From Muscardinus avellanarius (lineage: Eukaryota; Chordata; Mammalia; Rodentia; Gliridae), in NCBI GenBank assembly GCA_963383645.1, contig OY726569.1, positions 28,147,070-28,211,069 of the forward strand: 64,000 bases of DNA, written 5' to 3'. Made by a program: the position numbers and the translations under genes. This document shows, one piece after another, positions 53,201-63,480 of this stretch; the first letter of the stretch is position 1; the number at the start of each line of letters is the position of its first letter. The notes beneath the pieces are model-generated. The model was not told where the DNA came from and did no database searches. It saw only the letters and a list, made by a program, of their open reading frames with translations.

Positions 53201-54169
53201 GGCCCGGTTTCTCCAGGGGTCTGGCGTGCTACTCGCAGTTCGGCCCGGGGCACAGAGTCCCGCGACCCGGGCCCCAGCTGGCGTGCCCAGCCCGCGACCC
53301 CCGCCCAGATCCCAGCGTCTTACTGGGTCTGGTTTCTCCAGGGGTCTGGCGTGCTAGGCGCAATTCGGCCAGGACCCAGAGTCCCGCGACCCGGGCCCCT
53401 GCTGGCGTGCCCTGTGCTCGGCCCCCGCCCAGAACCCAGCGTCTTACTGGGACTGGTTTCTCCAGGGGTCTGGCGTGCTACTCGCAGTTCGGCCTGGGGC
53501 CCAGAGTCCCGCGACCCGGACCCCATCTGGCGTGCCCAGCCCGCGACCCCCGCCCAGATCCCAGCGTCTTACTGGGTCCGGTTTCTCCAGGGGTCTGGCG
53601 TGCTACGCGCAGTTCGGCCGGGACCCAGAGTCCCGCGACCCGGGCCCCTGCTGGCGTGCCCTGTGCTTGGGCCCCCGCCCAGAACCCAGCGTCTTACTGG
53701 GACTGGTTTCTCCAGGGGTCTGGCGTGCTACTCGCAGTTCGGCCTGGGGCCCAGAGTCCCACGACCCGGACCCCATCTGGCGTGCCCAGCCCGCGACCCC
53801 CGCCCAGATCCCAGCGTCTTACTGGGTCCGGTTTCTCCAGGGGTCTGGCGTGCTACGCGCAGTTCGGCCGGGACCCAGAGTCCCGCGACCCGGGCCCCTG
53901 CTGGCGTGCCCTGTGCTCGGGCCCCCGCCCAGAACCCAGCGTCTTACTGGGCCTGGTTTCTCCAGGGGTCTGGCGTGCTACTCGCAGTTCGGCCTGGGGC
54001 CCAGAGTCCCGCGACCCGGGCCCCATCTGGCGTGCCCAGCCCGCGACTCCCGCCCAGATCCCAGCGTCTTACTGGGCCTGGTTTCTCCAGGGGTCTGGCG
54101 TGCTACGCGCAGTTCGGCCGGGACACAGAGTCCCGCGACCCGGGCCCCTGCTGGCGTGCCCTGTGCTCC
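53201..54169 (-). repeat. Eight CpG-rich ~125-bp tandem monomers, alternating A/B (250-bp higher-order unit)
   Basis: 'tttctccagggg' recurs at 53208, 53333, 53457, 53582, 53707, 53832, 53957 and 54082. Units alternate between a type with 'cccatctggcgtgcccagcc' (or cagctgg) and a type with 'ccctgctggcgtgccctgtg'. CpGs are dense and largely preserved ('cgcgacccgg'). By position (5' end of a retroelement) they resemble the tandem promoter monomers of mouse L1, though the sequence differs. Long open frames in all three + strand frames are a by-product. Confidence 0.93.
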
Positions 54170-54183
54170 TATTTTTTACTTTA
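54170..54183. repeat. Target-site duplication, right copy (composite element)
   Basis: TATTTTTTACTTTA, then the SINE continues with 'aaaacaagctatcactta'. Confidence 0.88.
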
Positions 54184-54307
54184 AAACAAGCTATCACTTA
54201 GCTACAGAGGGCCTTGCTAAGTTTCTAAGGCTGGCTTTGAACCTGTAATCCTCCTGTCTCAGCCTCCCGAGTCCTGGGATTACAAGTGTGAGCCACCACA
54301 CTGGCTT
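54184..54307 (-). mobile_element. SINE, second half (B1 part)
   Basis: 'cttagctacagagggcct', 'tcctgggattacaagtgt' and 'agccaccacactggct'. It completes the SINE begun at 48012. Confidence 0.88.
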
Positions 54308-54777
54308 ACTTCTGTTTTTAAATTTTCTTTGTTTTAAGTTTCTTGATTTAAAAAATTAAATCTGATCCTAGACCAGGCATAGCAAAACTGAAACACTCAA
54401 CGGCTTTGTCCTTAGTCCTTCCCCACTCTACACCCTCCCCTCCCCTCCTTGGCTGCAACTCCTGCTTTTCACTAACCCTAACAGGCACTCTGTGGCCTTC
54501 TAATAGGCCTTGAACCCAAAGCCTTAGGTTTCCAGCTACTGAATCGCTGACCAAAACCTTCTCCCATTCTAAATATCTCATAGCTATCTTCTAATTCGGT
54601 CTCTAAAATCAAGCCGTGTCTATCCTGACTTCTATCTCTATGTAACATTCTCCATTAAAAGAAGTACAAAGGGACAAAATTACATGAGAAAACATTCAAC
54701 ATCCTTAGCCATTGGGGAAAAGCAAATCAGAACTACAACGAGGTTCCATCTCACCACAGTATGAATGGCCATCATTG
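54308..54777 (+). other. Unassigned DNA and an L1 fragment
   Basis: About 54655-54777 is sense L1 ORF2 3' wording ('cattcaacatccttagcc', 'gcaaatcagaactacaac'). The rest is unassigned. Confidence 0.5.
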
Positions 54778-54957
54778 AACTGGGCATGGTGGTGCAACCG
54801 GGTGTGGTGGAGCACTCCTGTAATCCTAGTCACTTGGGAGGGAAGAGAGAAGTATCACAGGTTCTAAGCCAATCTCAGGAACTTAGCAAGGCCCTCCACA
54901 ATTCAGTTAGACCCTGTTTCACGATAAAAAGTAAAATATGACTGGGGGTATAAAAAA
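54778..54957 (+). mobile_element. SINE, 3'-damaged
   Basis: Doubled start ('gggcatggtggtgcaacc' then 'gggtgtggtggagcactc'), B1 part and the start of an ID part ('gactgggggtataaa'). Confidence 0.75.
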
Positions 54958-55204
54958 TTCATATTACTTTCTATTTTATTTTAACATATGAAAAGTACTT
55001 AAAAATTGATGATCCAGAAATTATGCCATTTATCCCAGAGCTTAAAATCACTTTTCATACACTACTTAAAAGTCACCTTTCATACACTACTACTTTGCCT
55101 ATTCTCCTTTAGGGAATAGAAATGTATTGATGGTATTCTGGAGAAAATACGGACACTTTCAAGACTGAGGTGGCAGGATTCACAATGAACTGGAACAACA
55201 TTCA

Positions 55205-55415
55205 CTTTTTTATTTTTTATTTTTGGTACTGGGGATGGAACCCAGGGGCATTCTACCTCTGAGCTGCACCCCCAGCCCTATTTTTTATTCTTTATTTTGA
55301 AACAGGGTCTCACTGAGTTGCAAAGGGTCTCACTAAGTAGTAGCTAAGGCTGGCTGCGAACCGCGATCTTCCTGTCTCAGCCTCCCCAATGCTGAGATTA
55401 GAAGCGTGTACCCAT
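55205..55415 (-). mobile_element. B1-dID SINE, minus strand
   Basis: 'ggtactggggatggaacc', 'attttgaaacagggtctc'. Target duplication CATTCACTTTT at about 55199 and 55412. Confidence 0.92.
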
Positions 55416-56070
55416 TCACTTTTGAGAAGGCAACAGAAGCAAGCAAGGTGACCATCAGGGGGCAGCAGATCTGACAATAAGGGTAAACTGACCCCCCTTT
55501 AGAAACAGATGAGCACTAGAGCACTGATGTTCACTTTTCATGTACTTGCTTGATTCCCAAAACCTACCCAATTAATAGAAAAATGGAGCTACATGATTCC
55601 TAAGTGCCTGGCATGTTTCTGTCTGAAGAACCATCTGCTCTATGTGCCACATACCAGGCTTCCTTAAGATTAAAGCAAATTAGACATCAAATACATTAGT
55701 GAACACACGCAGAGAAGTCAGTCTTAAGAAAACCTAGACAACTGAGAAAAATTAGTAGTGAAACTGGAAGGAAAGGACACTCCAGGAACAAGATGCAGCC
55801 TTTCCTGCTCCGATAAACCCGAGGAGCCCAATGGGACACAATGCAACACACTGGCATGTGGGTGGTGCAGCTCCTGGACCTGGATGAAGACTGAAGCCAC
55901 GTGGCCCTCCCCGGGAGCTGTGCCCAGGCCCAAGGCACTGGAAACTCCAAGTTGCCATCTCAATTTTTTAATGTAAATAGAATTTTGTTGAAATCATTAT
56001 AGTTATCTTTTTTCATTCCTAATAACCAAAATTTTCCTGTAAAATTCCATTCTGTAAAACTGAGGTTTTA
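55416..56070. other. Unassigned DNA
   Basis: Contains a CTCF-like motif (55452). Overlapping open stretches on both strands at 55696-55976 are GC-richer but carry no known domain. Confidence 0.4.
55452..55465 (+). promoter_or_regulatory. CTCF-like motif, strong
   Basis: CCATCAGGGGGCAG matches CCASYAGRKGGCRS at 13 of 14, with the whole AGGGGGCAG core. + orientation, about 2.1 kb upstream of TRAV35. Confidence 0.5.
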
Positions 56071-56071
56071 T

Positions 56072-56279
56072 AGCTGGTCGTGGTAGCACACACTTGTAAT
56101 CCCAGCATCTGGGAGGCTGAGACAGGAGGATCCTGGTTCGTAGCCAGCCTCAGCTACTTAGTGAGGCCCTTTGCAACTCAGTGAGACCTTGTTTCAAAAT
56201 AAAGAATAAAAAATAGAACTGGGGGTGTAGCTTGGAGTTAATGTCCCTGGGTTCCATCCCCAGTACCACACACACACAA
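56072..56279 (+). mobile_element. B1-dID SINE
   Basis: 'gctggtcgtggtagcaca', 'gaactgggggtgtagctt' and 'tccatccccagtaccaca'. Confidence 0.92.
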
Positions 56280-56534
56280 AAATGAGATCTTACTACTATT
56301 CAAACTTTTGTTTCTTAAAGAGAAGACAGAATTTATACACTGTTATGTTAAAAAAAACAATGATAATCTTCCTCACACATTGTCTTAGTCAGAGTCCTTT
56401 CCTCTTTTTGTTTTTATATCTGCCTTTTCTGTTAGGATAATATTTTAAATGTCTCATGATCCTCATAATGAATGAGGTAAAATCTGGAATTGAGAAAAAA
56501 AATGTTTGTTCCTCTGTTTTTAAAGATTTGCATC

Positions 56535-56715
56535 AGCTGAGGCTGGTGGTGAACATTTGTAATCTCAGGAGGCTGAGACAGAAGGATGGCAGGTTCAAGG
56601 CCAGCCTCAGCAACCTATTGAGACCTTGTTTCAGGCCAAATAAAATAAAAAAGAGGTAGAAATCTAATGGATTCAATCCCTAGGACTACAAAATTAATTA
56701 ATTAGTTAATTAATT
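56535..56715 (+). mobile_element. Older, shortened B1-dID SINE
   Basis: 'gctgaggctggtggtgaa', 'ggttcaaggccagcctca' and a remnant ID end ('attcaatccctaggac'). Confidence 0.8.
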
Positions 56716-56724
56716 TTGGTTCAC

Positions 56725-57394
56725 TTGACCTTCAGCTAAGCCTGATATCCGAGATTCTTAGAATCTTAGATTCTTAGAATATATTCAGGAAAACAGGCTT
56801 TCTTCCATGAGAGTGGTTGCGAAGGACTTGACATCTGACCTTCCCAGGTCAAGATGTGAGACCTGAGAGTGGCACCGCACTTTATACCACTGTACTTTAT
56901 ACTTCACACATTCTGTTGAAAGTCCCCCATCCCAGCCCCTCACCCGATCCTCTGGGGTATCAGGGCCCTAAGTCGAGGCCACCAAGGTACCTAGGTATCT
57001 GCTGGCATTTTACTCTGTGGGATTCAACTTGTTCAGTCGGCCAAGTCAGTCTCCAGGTGTCGTTCAGTCCTCCTAAAGTAGCTCACATCTGATCTCCCTG
57101 TCTGCTCTGTCCTCTGAGGCTCTTAAAAATTTTACTTTCATTTTGATTGATTATCAAAAGGAACAATGAAAAATATATCAATCCACCCTGCTTAATAAGT
57201 TTATTGTCTTATATTGTTTTTCCAGAGATATTACAAGGGGCCCAGGCACAGCTCCCGTCTGTCTTATACAGGTCTCTGCATTGCCCCAGCACGTAGTGGG
57301 CACTCAACAAGTGAGTTCATAAATGAATGGGAGAATTAGGAAGATGACTGGAAGAAACTCTGAAGGGCTTACCAGGATCAGAATCTAGTGTCTA
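56725..57394. other. Region upstream of TRAV35
   Basis: No repeat recognised. It probably includes distal promoter sequence. Two direct repeats of 'gattcttagaat' occur at about 56753-56780. Confidence 0.4.
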
Positions 57395-57408
57395 GCCACA
57401 GGGGGCAG
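57395..57408 (+). promoter_or_regulatory. CTCF-like motif close to TRAV35 promoter
   Basis: GCCACAGGGGGCAG has the AGGGGGCAG core but three mismatches before it (11 of 14). About 190 bases before the leader ATG, as V-promoter CTCF sites are placed in TRA loci. Confidence 0.4.
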
Positions 57409-57595
57409 TGTCTCCCTTCATAGCTAACCTTCAAGGTTAGCTCAAAGGCCTGTGGAAACACCCAGCAAGTGATCAGACTGGCTGATACACAGAACAAGTA
57501 TTTTAACACCACCATGGTGTTTATAGAGTTACTCTAAGCCTGAAGGAGTTTCTTGAGGCAAAACAGAGCCATTTAGGAAATATTTGCTGATGAAA

Positions 57596-58171
57596 ATGTC
57601 CCATGAAGGTTTATTAATAATCCTATGGATGCAACTGACATGTGAGTCTTGGGGGTTTCTGATTCTTCCACAGAGATTCTGGAGGGATGGAAACTCTGTA
57701 AGGCCAGGAGATAAGACTGTATCCAAGTTTCTGAAAAGACAGAAACAAGAGAAAAGATAAAGATGGGGAGGGAGTAAAGGAAAAAGCACAGAAGCAGGGC
57801 TGGGGAGTTCAGGGATATAGTTCATCACAGGTGTGAGAAAGGTGATCTAAAGACATTTCAAGGACCTTCTTCTGTCTTTCCTACCAGTGGTGAGTGGCCA
57901 ACAACTGGATCAGAGTCCTCAGTCTATATCTATCCAGGAAGGAGAAGGCATCTCCATGAACTGCAAGTCCTCAAGCATTTTCAACACCTTCCTGTGGTAT
58001 AAGCAGAATCCTGGAGAAGGTCCTATCCTCTTGATATCCTTATATAAGAGTGACGAATTGTTCAGAACTGGGACACTGGCCGCTCAGCTTGGAGGAACAA
58101 GAAAGGACAGTTTCCTGAATATCTCAGCCTCCACACCTGGTGATAGAGGCACCTACTTCTGTGCAGGGAAG
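57596..58171 (+). CDS. TRAV35: T-cell receptor alpha variable segment TRAV35, two exons, apparently functional
   Basis: Leader exon 57596-57641 (MSHEGLLIILWMQLT) with donor GTGAGT; V exon 57888-58171 after 'tttcctaccag'. Spliced, it gives ...LTLVSGQQLDQSPQS. The domain reads GEGISMNC (first Cys), SSSIFNTFLWYKQ (Trp), NPGEGPILLISLYK, LAAQLGGTRKDSFLNISAS, TPGDRGTYFC (second Cys), AGK. 'SSSIFNT.LWYKQ.PGEGP.LLI.LYK' and 'RKDSFLNIS' are TRAV35 hallmarks. No stop or frameshift, splice sites good, and a standard 23-RSS follows at once. It is the best candidate in the window for a V segment used in the T-cell repertoire. The V exon has no stop before the RSS; the open frame beyond it is not coding. 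Confidence 0.95.
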
Positions 58172-58210
58172 CACAGTGCTCCCCAAGCACCTACAGCCTG
58201 TACTCAAACT
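58172..58210 (+). promoter_or_regulatory. 23-RSS of TRAV35
   Basis: Perfect heptamer CACAGTG (58172-58178), spacer of exactly 23 bases, nonamer ACTCAAACT (58202-58210; 6 of 9). Confidence 0.92.
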
Positions 58211-58505
58211 TGCAGCTCAGACACCAGTCACCGGGCTGCCTCAGCTCCTGCTGTCTTTGGTATGAAATGTGGTGATACATCCAAGTCATGCACCCTAATG
58301 TTCCATTACTGAAAACTGTCATGTACTTGAGAATTTGTCTTCCAAAGATGTGGTCTTTATTACCTAATGAACTTCCCAATGTTGCTTCATTTTTAATGTA
58401 TACAACAGTCTCGTTTACTTATTTTTTGTCAAGATATAAGAATTGATCAGTGCGCAATCACAGTACATCATGTTGACACAGCTCTCTTTAAAATGGACAG
58501 ATGTC
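58211..58505. other. DNA downstream of TRAV35
   Basis: No recognised feature. Confidence 0.4.
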
Positions 58506-58506
58506 A

Positions 58507-58715
58507 GCCAGGTATGGTGGCACACACTGATAATCCCAGCATTTGGGAAACTGAGACAGGAGGATTGCAGGTTCAAGGCCAGCCTCGGCTACTTAGGTAA
58601 GGCTGTTTGCAACTCAGTGAGACCCTGTTTCAAAATAAAGAATAAAAAATAGGGCTGGGGATACAGCTCAGAGGTAGAATGCCCCTGGTTTCCATCCCCA
58701 GTATCACAAAACAAA
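58507..58715 (+). mobile_element. B1-dID SINE
   Basis: 'gccaggtatggtggcaca', 'gggctggggatacagctc' and 'tccatccccagtatcac'. Target duplication 'aaaatggacagat' at both ends (58490 and about 58727). Confidence 0.93.
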
Positions 58716-58779
58716 TAAAATAAAATAAAATGGACAGATATCATTGATATAGAATTGAGAGTTTAATCATAAGTTCATG

Positions 58780-59720
58780 CTTTCATGACCAATTACTTTT
58801 CAATAAGAGTGCCAAGATCAGTAAGTGGAAAAAGGATAAATTAACAACAAAATGCTTTGGGACAACTAACTGGCCACATCAAAAAGAATAAAGGTGGATC
58901 TTTACCTCACACTCATATAAAAGTTAACTCAGGTGAATCAAGCTTAGAAGAAAACATGAGTGTTGATCTTGGTGACCTTGAACTATGCAACTGATCCTTA
59001 AATATAACTCCAAAAGAAAACAAATAAAAAACAACCAAAGGAAAGTATATAAATGGGACTTCATCAAAATTAAAAGTCTTTGTACATCAAAAATCACATA
59101 GTTTCCACAAAGAAAAGTGATAAGTGATTCTGCCCACAAGAATGAAAGAGGGTATCTACACCTCATGTATAAAATTGAGTATATAATTTTCAAAATTTTA
59201 CAACCACACAGTAAAGCAAATAACACTTTTAAATGGTTAAGGTATATGAATAGTCACTCCTCTAAAAAATATATACAACATACCAAAAGTACATGAGAAG
59301 TTGCTCAACATCATCAATGGTCATTCATCAGGGAGATGCACATCAAAGCCACAATGAGATACCACACCACACCCACTAAGACGTCTATAATTTCAAAGAA
59401 GGGGGAAGAGGAGGAGGAAGAAAAGGATAAGGATGTGGAAGAGGAGTAGGAGAAGATGGAGGAGGAGGAGGAGGAGGAGGAGGAGGAGGAGGAGGAGGAG
59501 GAGGAGGAGGAGGAGAAGGATGGAGAAAATAGAAGATAAGATTGGCAAGTATGCAGAGAAATCAGAATCCTCATCCACCATCGGTAGGAATGAATATAAA
59601 ATGGCACAGCCACTTTGGGAAACAATTTGGCAATTATTTAAATGATTAAATACAAAAAATTATATCCCCAGATATCTACCGAAGAGAATTGAAAACATGT
59701 TCATATACGTTTGTCTTGTC
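58780..59720 (+). mobile_element. Old LINE-1 ORF2 end and 3' region, + strand
   Basis: 'ataagagtgccaagatca', 'ggacttcatcaaaattaa', 'gctcaacatcatcaatgg', 'agccacaatgagatacca', 'ggcacagccactttggga'. A (GGA)n tract has grown inside it. Confidence 0.78.
59400..59520 (+). repeat. (GGA)n microsatellite within L1
   Basis: About 120 bases of purine-rich repeat with a pure GGA core (59456-59512), giving long low-complexity Arg/Ser/Leu frames that are not genes. Confidence 0.95.
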
Positions 59721-62115
59721 TGCCATACGTGCTCTGTAACTTCCAGTATAGGGCCTTGCTCTAGGTAGATAAATGCTTAATGTATTTTGAATTGAATTGA
59801 AATATAGGGGTCAATAAGAAGTAAGACATAAGAAGCATATTCTTCTAACACATACTATAGAAAAATTTTTAAGAAAGATGCAAAAATGAAAACCTCAAAT
59901 TTTAAGTAGATTATGACACCAAATATTTAATAATTGTGAGAGTATGCTTATTAGTACGCTTATTAGAGTGGAAGTATTTATGTCATTTGACTACCTCTGT
60001 GTTCAATTGTTGTTTATAACCCTAGAATGCTATAAAATGTATAATTAGAATTTAATCTTAAAATCAATGTGATTCAGATACTTGGGTCTTTTTTCTTAAA
60101 CGATAATTGAGTAACTGCAGGGGGAGGGGGCTTTGGAGCATCCTAATTTCCACATTTATGGAGGTAAGCACTGTGATGATTCAGTTGAGTTCAGTTAATC
60201 CTCTAGGATCTGGTGGTTTCTCTGTGTACTAAGCCCGGAGGACAACGTAACAGAATTACACAAGGCAAGAAAATACTGAAAACACATGAGAATTTGGGGT
60301 CGGGGGTCTCTTCAAGGGATTCAGTTTCAGACTGAAGTTTTTATTGCCTCTGTCCACTCTGTCACAACAAATTCAGTTCTTTCCCCTGTATTCTGGGTCA
60401 CCAGGGGGAAGTAATTTGACAAAAATCTCAAAAGAAACACCAGTCCCTTATTCTTCCTACCTATCCAACTTTCTCATCATTTTCTATCATTAATGTCAAC
60501 TACAGAACTCTCTTTCAGTGGCTCACCAATATGTTCTTTCAAACATGAAACGGCCAATATGAAACTATTTTACTGTCATGTAAATCATTCTAAAAATCTG
60601 ACTTGAAACTTCATTACAGCTATTAGAATTCATAAGTATCAATTCAGATTATCTGTTTAAAGTGACAGATAACACTGGTTATAACACTGGTTATGACCCT
60701 TATAACACTATAAGCAATAAAGACATTTAGTAATCTCACAAAACAAAGGGTCAAGAGGCAAAGCAGATGCAGAGCTTCAATGATAACACTGAATTCTCAC
60801 CAAAAGCCCAATATTTTTCTCTTTGTCTCCAACACCTGGTTGGTGGGTCATTCATTGTTATATAACCACAAGATGGTGGTGAAGTTCTAGGTACCATAGA
60901 TGAGTTCAAGAAAGAAGGATATGAAAAAATACCAACGACTTTATATTTTTCTTTTACCCGGAGAGCAAAGCAATCCCCAAAACTATCCCCTTTTATATTT
61001 CACTGATCAAAACCAGCACTCATTGTATGCGAGAGTTTGGGAAAGTAACTAGCCTTGCCTTTATAAGAGAGAAGAGCTTGTGCAACGTTGGTTGGGGATA
61101 AATGTTGGGTTGACCATTACCAATCTTTTGGGACTTGTCATCATATGTCATCATATCAGATTCCAGTTAGCAAGCAGGAAAAGAGAGCATGGCAAGTGTG
61201 CCCATTCCTTAAAATCCTGGGCCAAAAGTGGCACAGTTAAAAGAGAAGTTGGAAATTGTAAGGCATATCTAGGTAATCACATATATGTCTATCACAATGG
61301 AACAAGGGGGAAATGGATTTGGGTGGAAAAGTTAAAGTATGTACTGAAATGATAAAAATTAACATAGTAGGCATGCTGAATTAGAGGTTACAAAGCAAAC
61401 TACAAACCAAGACTGTTTTAAAACAAAAAATACAAGGAGAAAATAATCTTCATTATAATTATTTTCATATTTATTATCAGGGAAACAATAATTATTATTT
61501 TAGATTATTATTTACTTGATTTGATTAATAAATTGAAGAGTGATTCTTTGAACTATGTCTAAAAGTTCTAAGGAAGACAAAAGGTAAAAACAATAATCTA
61601 TAAGACAAAAGAAGGAAAATACAACTATAAAATGGAAACAATTAAGAATATAAGAATACTACAATTGATGTTATGCCAATAAATATTAAAGTATATTAAT
61701 ATTTTAGTAGTTAATTTACTAGAAAATGCTAACTGCTAAACTATTCAATAAGAAAAGAAAAATTAAATAGTCCAATAATATAGGATGATATTAGTAAAAA
61801 TTAACTCCAGTTCCAGAAGGATTTATGCCTGGAATTTTAAGACTTTCTAGTAACCAACAATTTCTATACTCTTATATGTTCTAGAACATAAAGAAATCTA
61901 TAAAATTTTAATCTCATTTAAAAGGGTATTACCTTATATCAAAACTCATAAATATTAGTGCACATATTCATTTATGCTAACTTAATTATAAAATAGAGAT
62001 GGAAAATGCCAAAATATAATAGCAGCAAATCAAATTTGGTGCCAAAATAATATAAATTTTATAACAAAATTATTCAATTTGTATTGTAATAATAAATAAT
62101 AATTATTAGTATTAT
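59721..62115. other. Unassigned AT-rich DNA
   Basis: About 2.4 kb without a SINE, the longest such gap here. CTCF-like words at 60398 and 60866. The 90-codon open stretch at 61080-61352 has no recognisable domain. Position would suit TRAV36, but I find no V motif. Confidence 0.4.
60398..60411 (+). promoter_or_regulatory. CTCF-like motif, weak
   Basis: TCACCAGGGGGAAG, 12 of 14 to CCASYAGRKGGCRS; loses the C at position 12. Confidence 0.25.
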
Positions 62116-62117
62116 TG

Positions 62118-62320
62118 CTATTGGGGCTGGGGATTGAACCCAGAAACATTCTACCTTCAAATTATACTCCCACCCTTTTTAAATTTTTTTAGTTTGAAAC
62201 AGGGTCTTGCTAAGCTGCTGAGAGTTTGCTAAGTTGCTGAAGTTGAACTGGAACATACATTCCTGCCACAGCTTCTTAAGTACTGAAATTACAGATATGC
62301 ACCACCACACCTAGTTTCAA
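62118..62320 (-). mobile_element. Older B1-dID SINE, minus strand
   Basis: 'ggggctggggattgaacc', 'agtttgaaacagggtctt' and 'caccaccacacctagt'. Confidence 0.87.
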
Positions 62321-62483
62321 TTTGTATACTTAAAGGGGAAAAAATGTTCATTTTAATAGATGTCAAAAAGTATTTGATAAATTTTAAGTATTTTACAAAT
62401 GAAGAATAGAAATGTCCTAAATCTAATAAAGACCATTTACTCAAACCTCATAATAACTAGCAAAGAAATTAGAAACAATCTAT

Positions 62484-62700
62484 GAGCCGGGCATGGTGGT
62501 GCACACCTGTAACCCCAGCATTCTGGAGGCTGAGACCAGAGGATCACGGTTTGCAGACAGCCTCAGCTACTTAGTGAGGCCCTCTGCAACTCAGTGAGAC
62601 CCTGCTTCAAATTAAAGAATAAAAAATAGGGCAGGGGGTGTAGCTTGGAGGTCAAATGCCCCTGAGTTCCATCTTCAGACCTGCAAAAAAAAAAAAAAAA
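62484..62700 (+). mobile_element. B1-dID SINE
   Basis: 'gagccgggcatggtggtg', 'gggcagggggtgtagctt' and A-tail. Target duplication 'agaaacaatctatg' at both ends (about 62471 and 62711). Confidence 0.93.
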
Positions 62701-62724
62701 AGAAAAAGAAAGAAACAATCTATG

Positions 62725-63195
62725 TATTTAGTGATCGGTAAATGGTTCAATAATGACATATCTATACTTTAAGATACTGTTCAACCATTAAAGAAAAATG
62801 GAGGTAGATCTGCATGTTATGATTTGGCAACACAGTTAATTCCTATTATTCAAATGAAAAACAAGTGACAGAATAAAATATAACAAAATTTTATTTTCTT
62901 CAAAAATCAAAAAAAAAGTTTAAATGCACAAACAGCTTTGAGCATGCAAGCCTCTCTTGCGGTGAAAACCTCCTTGTTTCAACTTCCTTTGCTTTCATTC
63001 AGCCTAGAATTGGTGGGACATGGAAGGAGGTCACCTTACTCAGTAAGAATCACTAATCTCTTTTCCCCAGAACTGAACAAAACAGAATTCACATTTCCTG
63101 CTGCTAAAGCATAAAGCACCTGGGCAGGTGGGTTGCAACCTGAATTGAATACATTAGGGTGCCATGAGCTCCAACAGTTAAAGCAAAGCCCGCTC
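62725..63195. other. Unassigned DNA with an L1-like stretch
   Basis: 62740-62880 resembles L1 3' wording ('atctgcatgttatgattt'), weakly. The rest is unassigned. Confidence 0.35.
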
Positions 63196-63197
63196 TT

Positions 63198-63480
63198 CTT
63201 TTTTATTTTATTGTATTTTATTATTAGTGCACTATTGTCTCACATGATAATGTGGATCATGTTGAAAATGGTATATATTCGCACAGGACTTGGTGCCCTC
63301 CCCCTTCCCCTTTTACCTCCCTCCCAATACTGAGTGTCCAGGTTAACAATGTTATATTCACGTGTATACACATACGAATGTAGCTTTTCCATTAACTAAC
63401 CTCAGCCTTCTTCCTCCCCTATCCTTCCTTTCTGGTTTTGCTGAGGTTTTCCCTCCATTCTTGGAGTCCCTCTGGTATCC
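63198..63480 (-). mobile_element. LINE-1 3' end, minus strand
   Basis: T-rich start, 'attattagtgcactattg', 'ctcccccttcccctttta' and later CT-rich wording follow the antisense L1 3'UTR pattern seen at 5.3 and 7.0 kb. Confidence 0.6.

Larger units (their letters stand above)
48094..54169 (-). mobile_element. 6.1-kb composite retroelement: CpG monomers, unique part, VNTR, L1-type 3' end
   Basis: One insertion bounded by a 14-bp perfect target-site duplication inside a SINE linker. In its own direction (minus strand): eight ~125-bp CpG-rich tandem monomers (54169-53200), about 480 bases of unique sequence (53200-52720), about 4 kb of 100-bp VNTR (52720-48670), an L1-like 3' end (48670-48290), poly-A, a second L1-like 3' end (48270-48118) and a terminal poly-A. 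No recognisable protein. The 3' end and target-site duplication indicate L1 machinery in trans. The layout parallels primate SVA (tandem 5' repeat, VNTR, 3' end with poly-A), but I recognise none of the SVA parts. A truncated relative at 31745-32330 shows it is a family. Confidence 0.88.

Noticed and set aside
53101..54248. Open frames of 366, 277 and 257 codons on the + strand
   Set aside because: All three + frames are open because the 125-bp CpG-rich monomer lacks stops. The period is not a multiple of three and no start or domain is convincing; this is the antisense strand of a retroelement.
59314..59645. Poly-Ser, poly-Leu and poly-Arg open frames
   Set aside because: They are translations of the (GGA)n tract in three frames.
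60866..60879. CCACAAGATGGTGG as a CTCF site
   Set aside because: 12 of 14 to the consensus but two mismatches at important positions; too weak to list as a feature.
61080..61352. 90-codon open frame
   Set aside because: No recognisable domain, no conserved neighbour and no splice context; kept as unassigned DNA.
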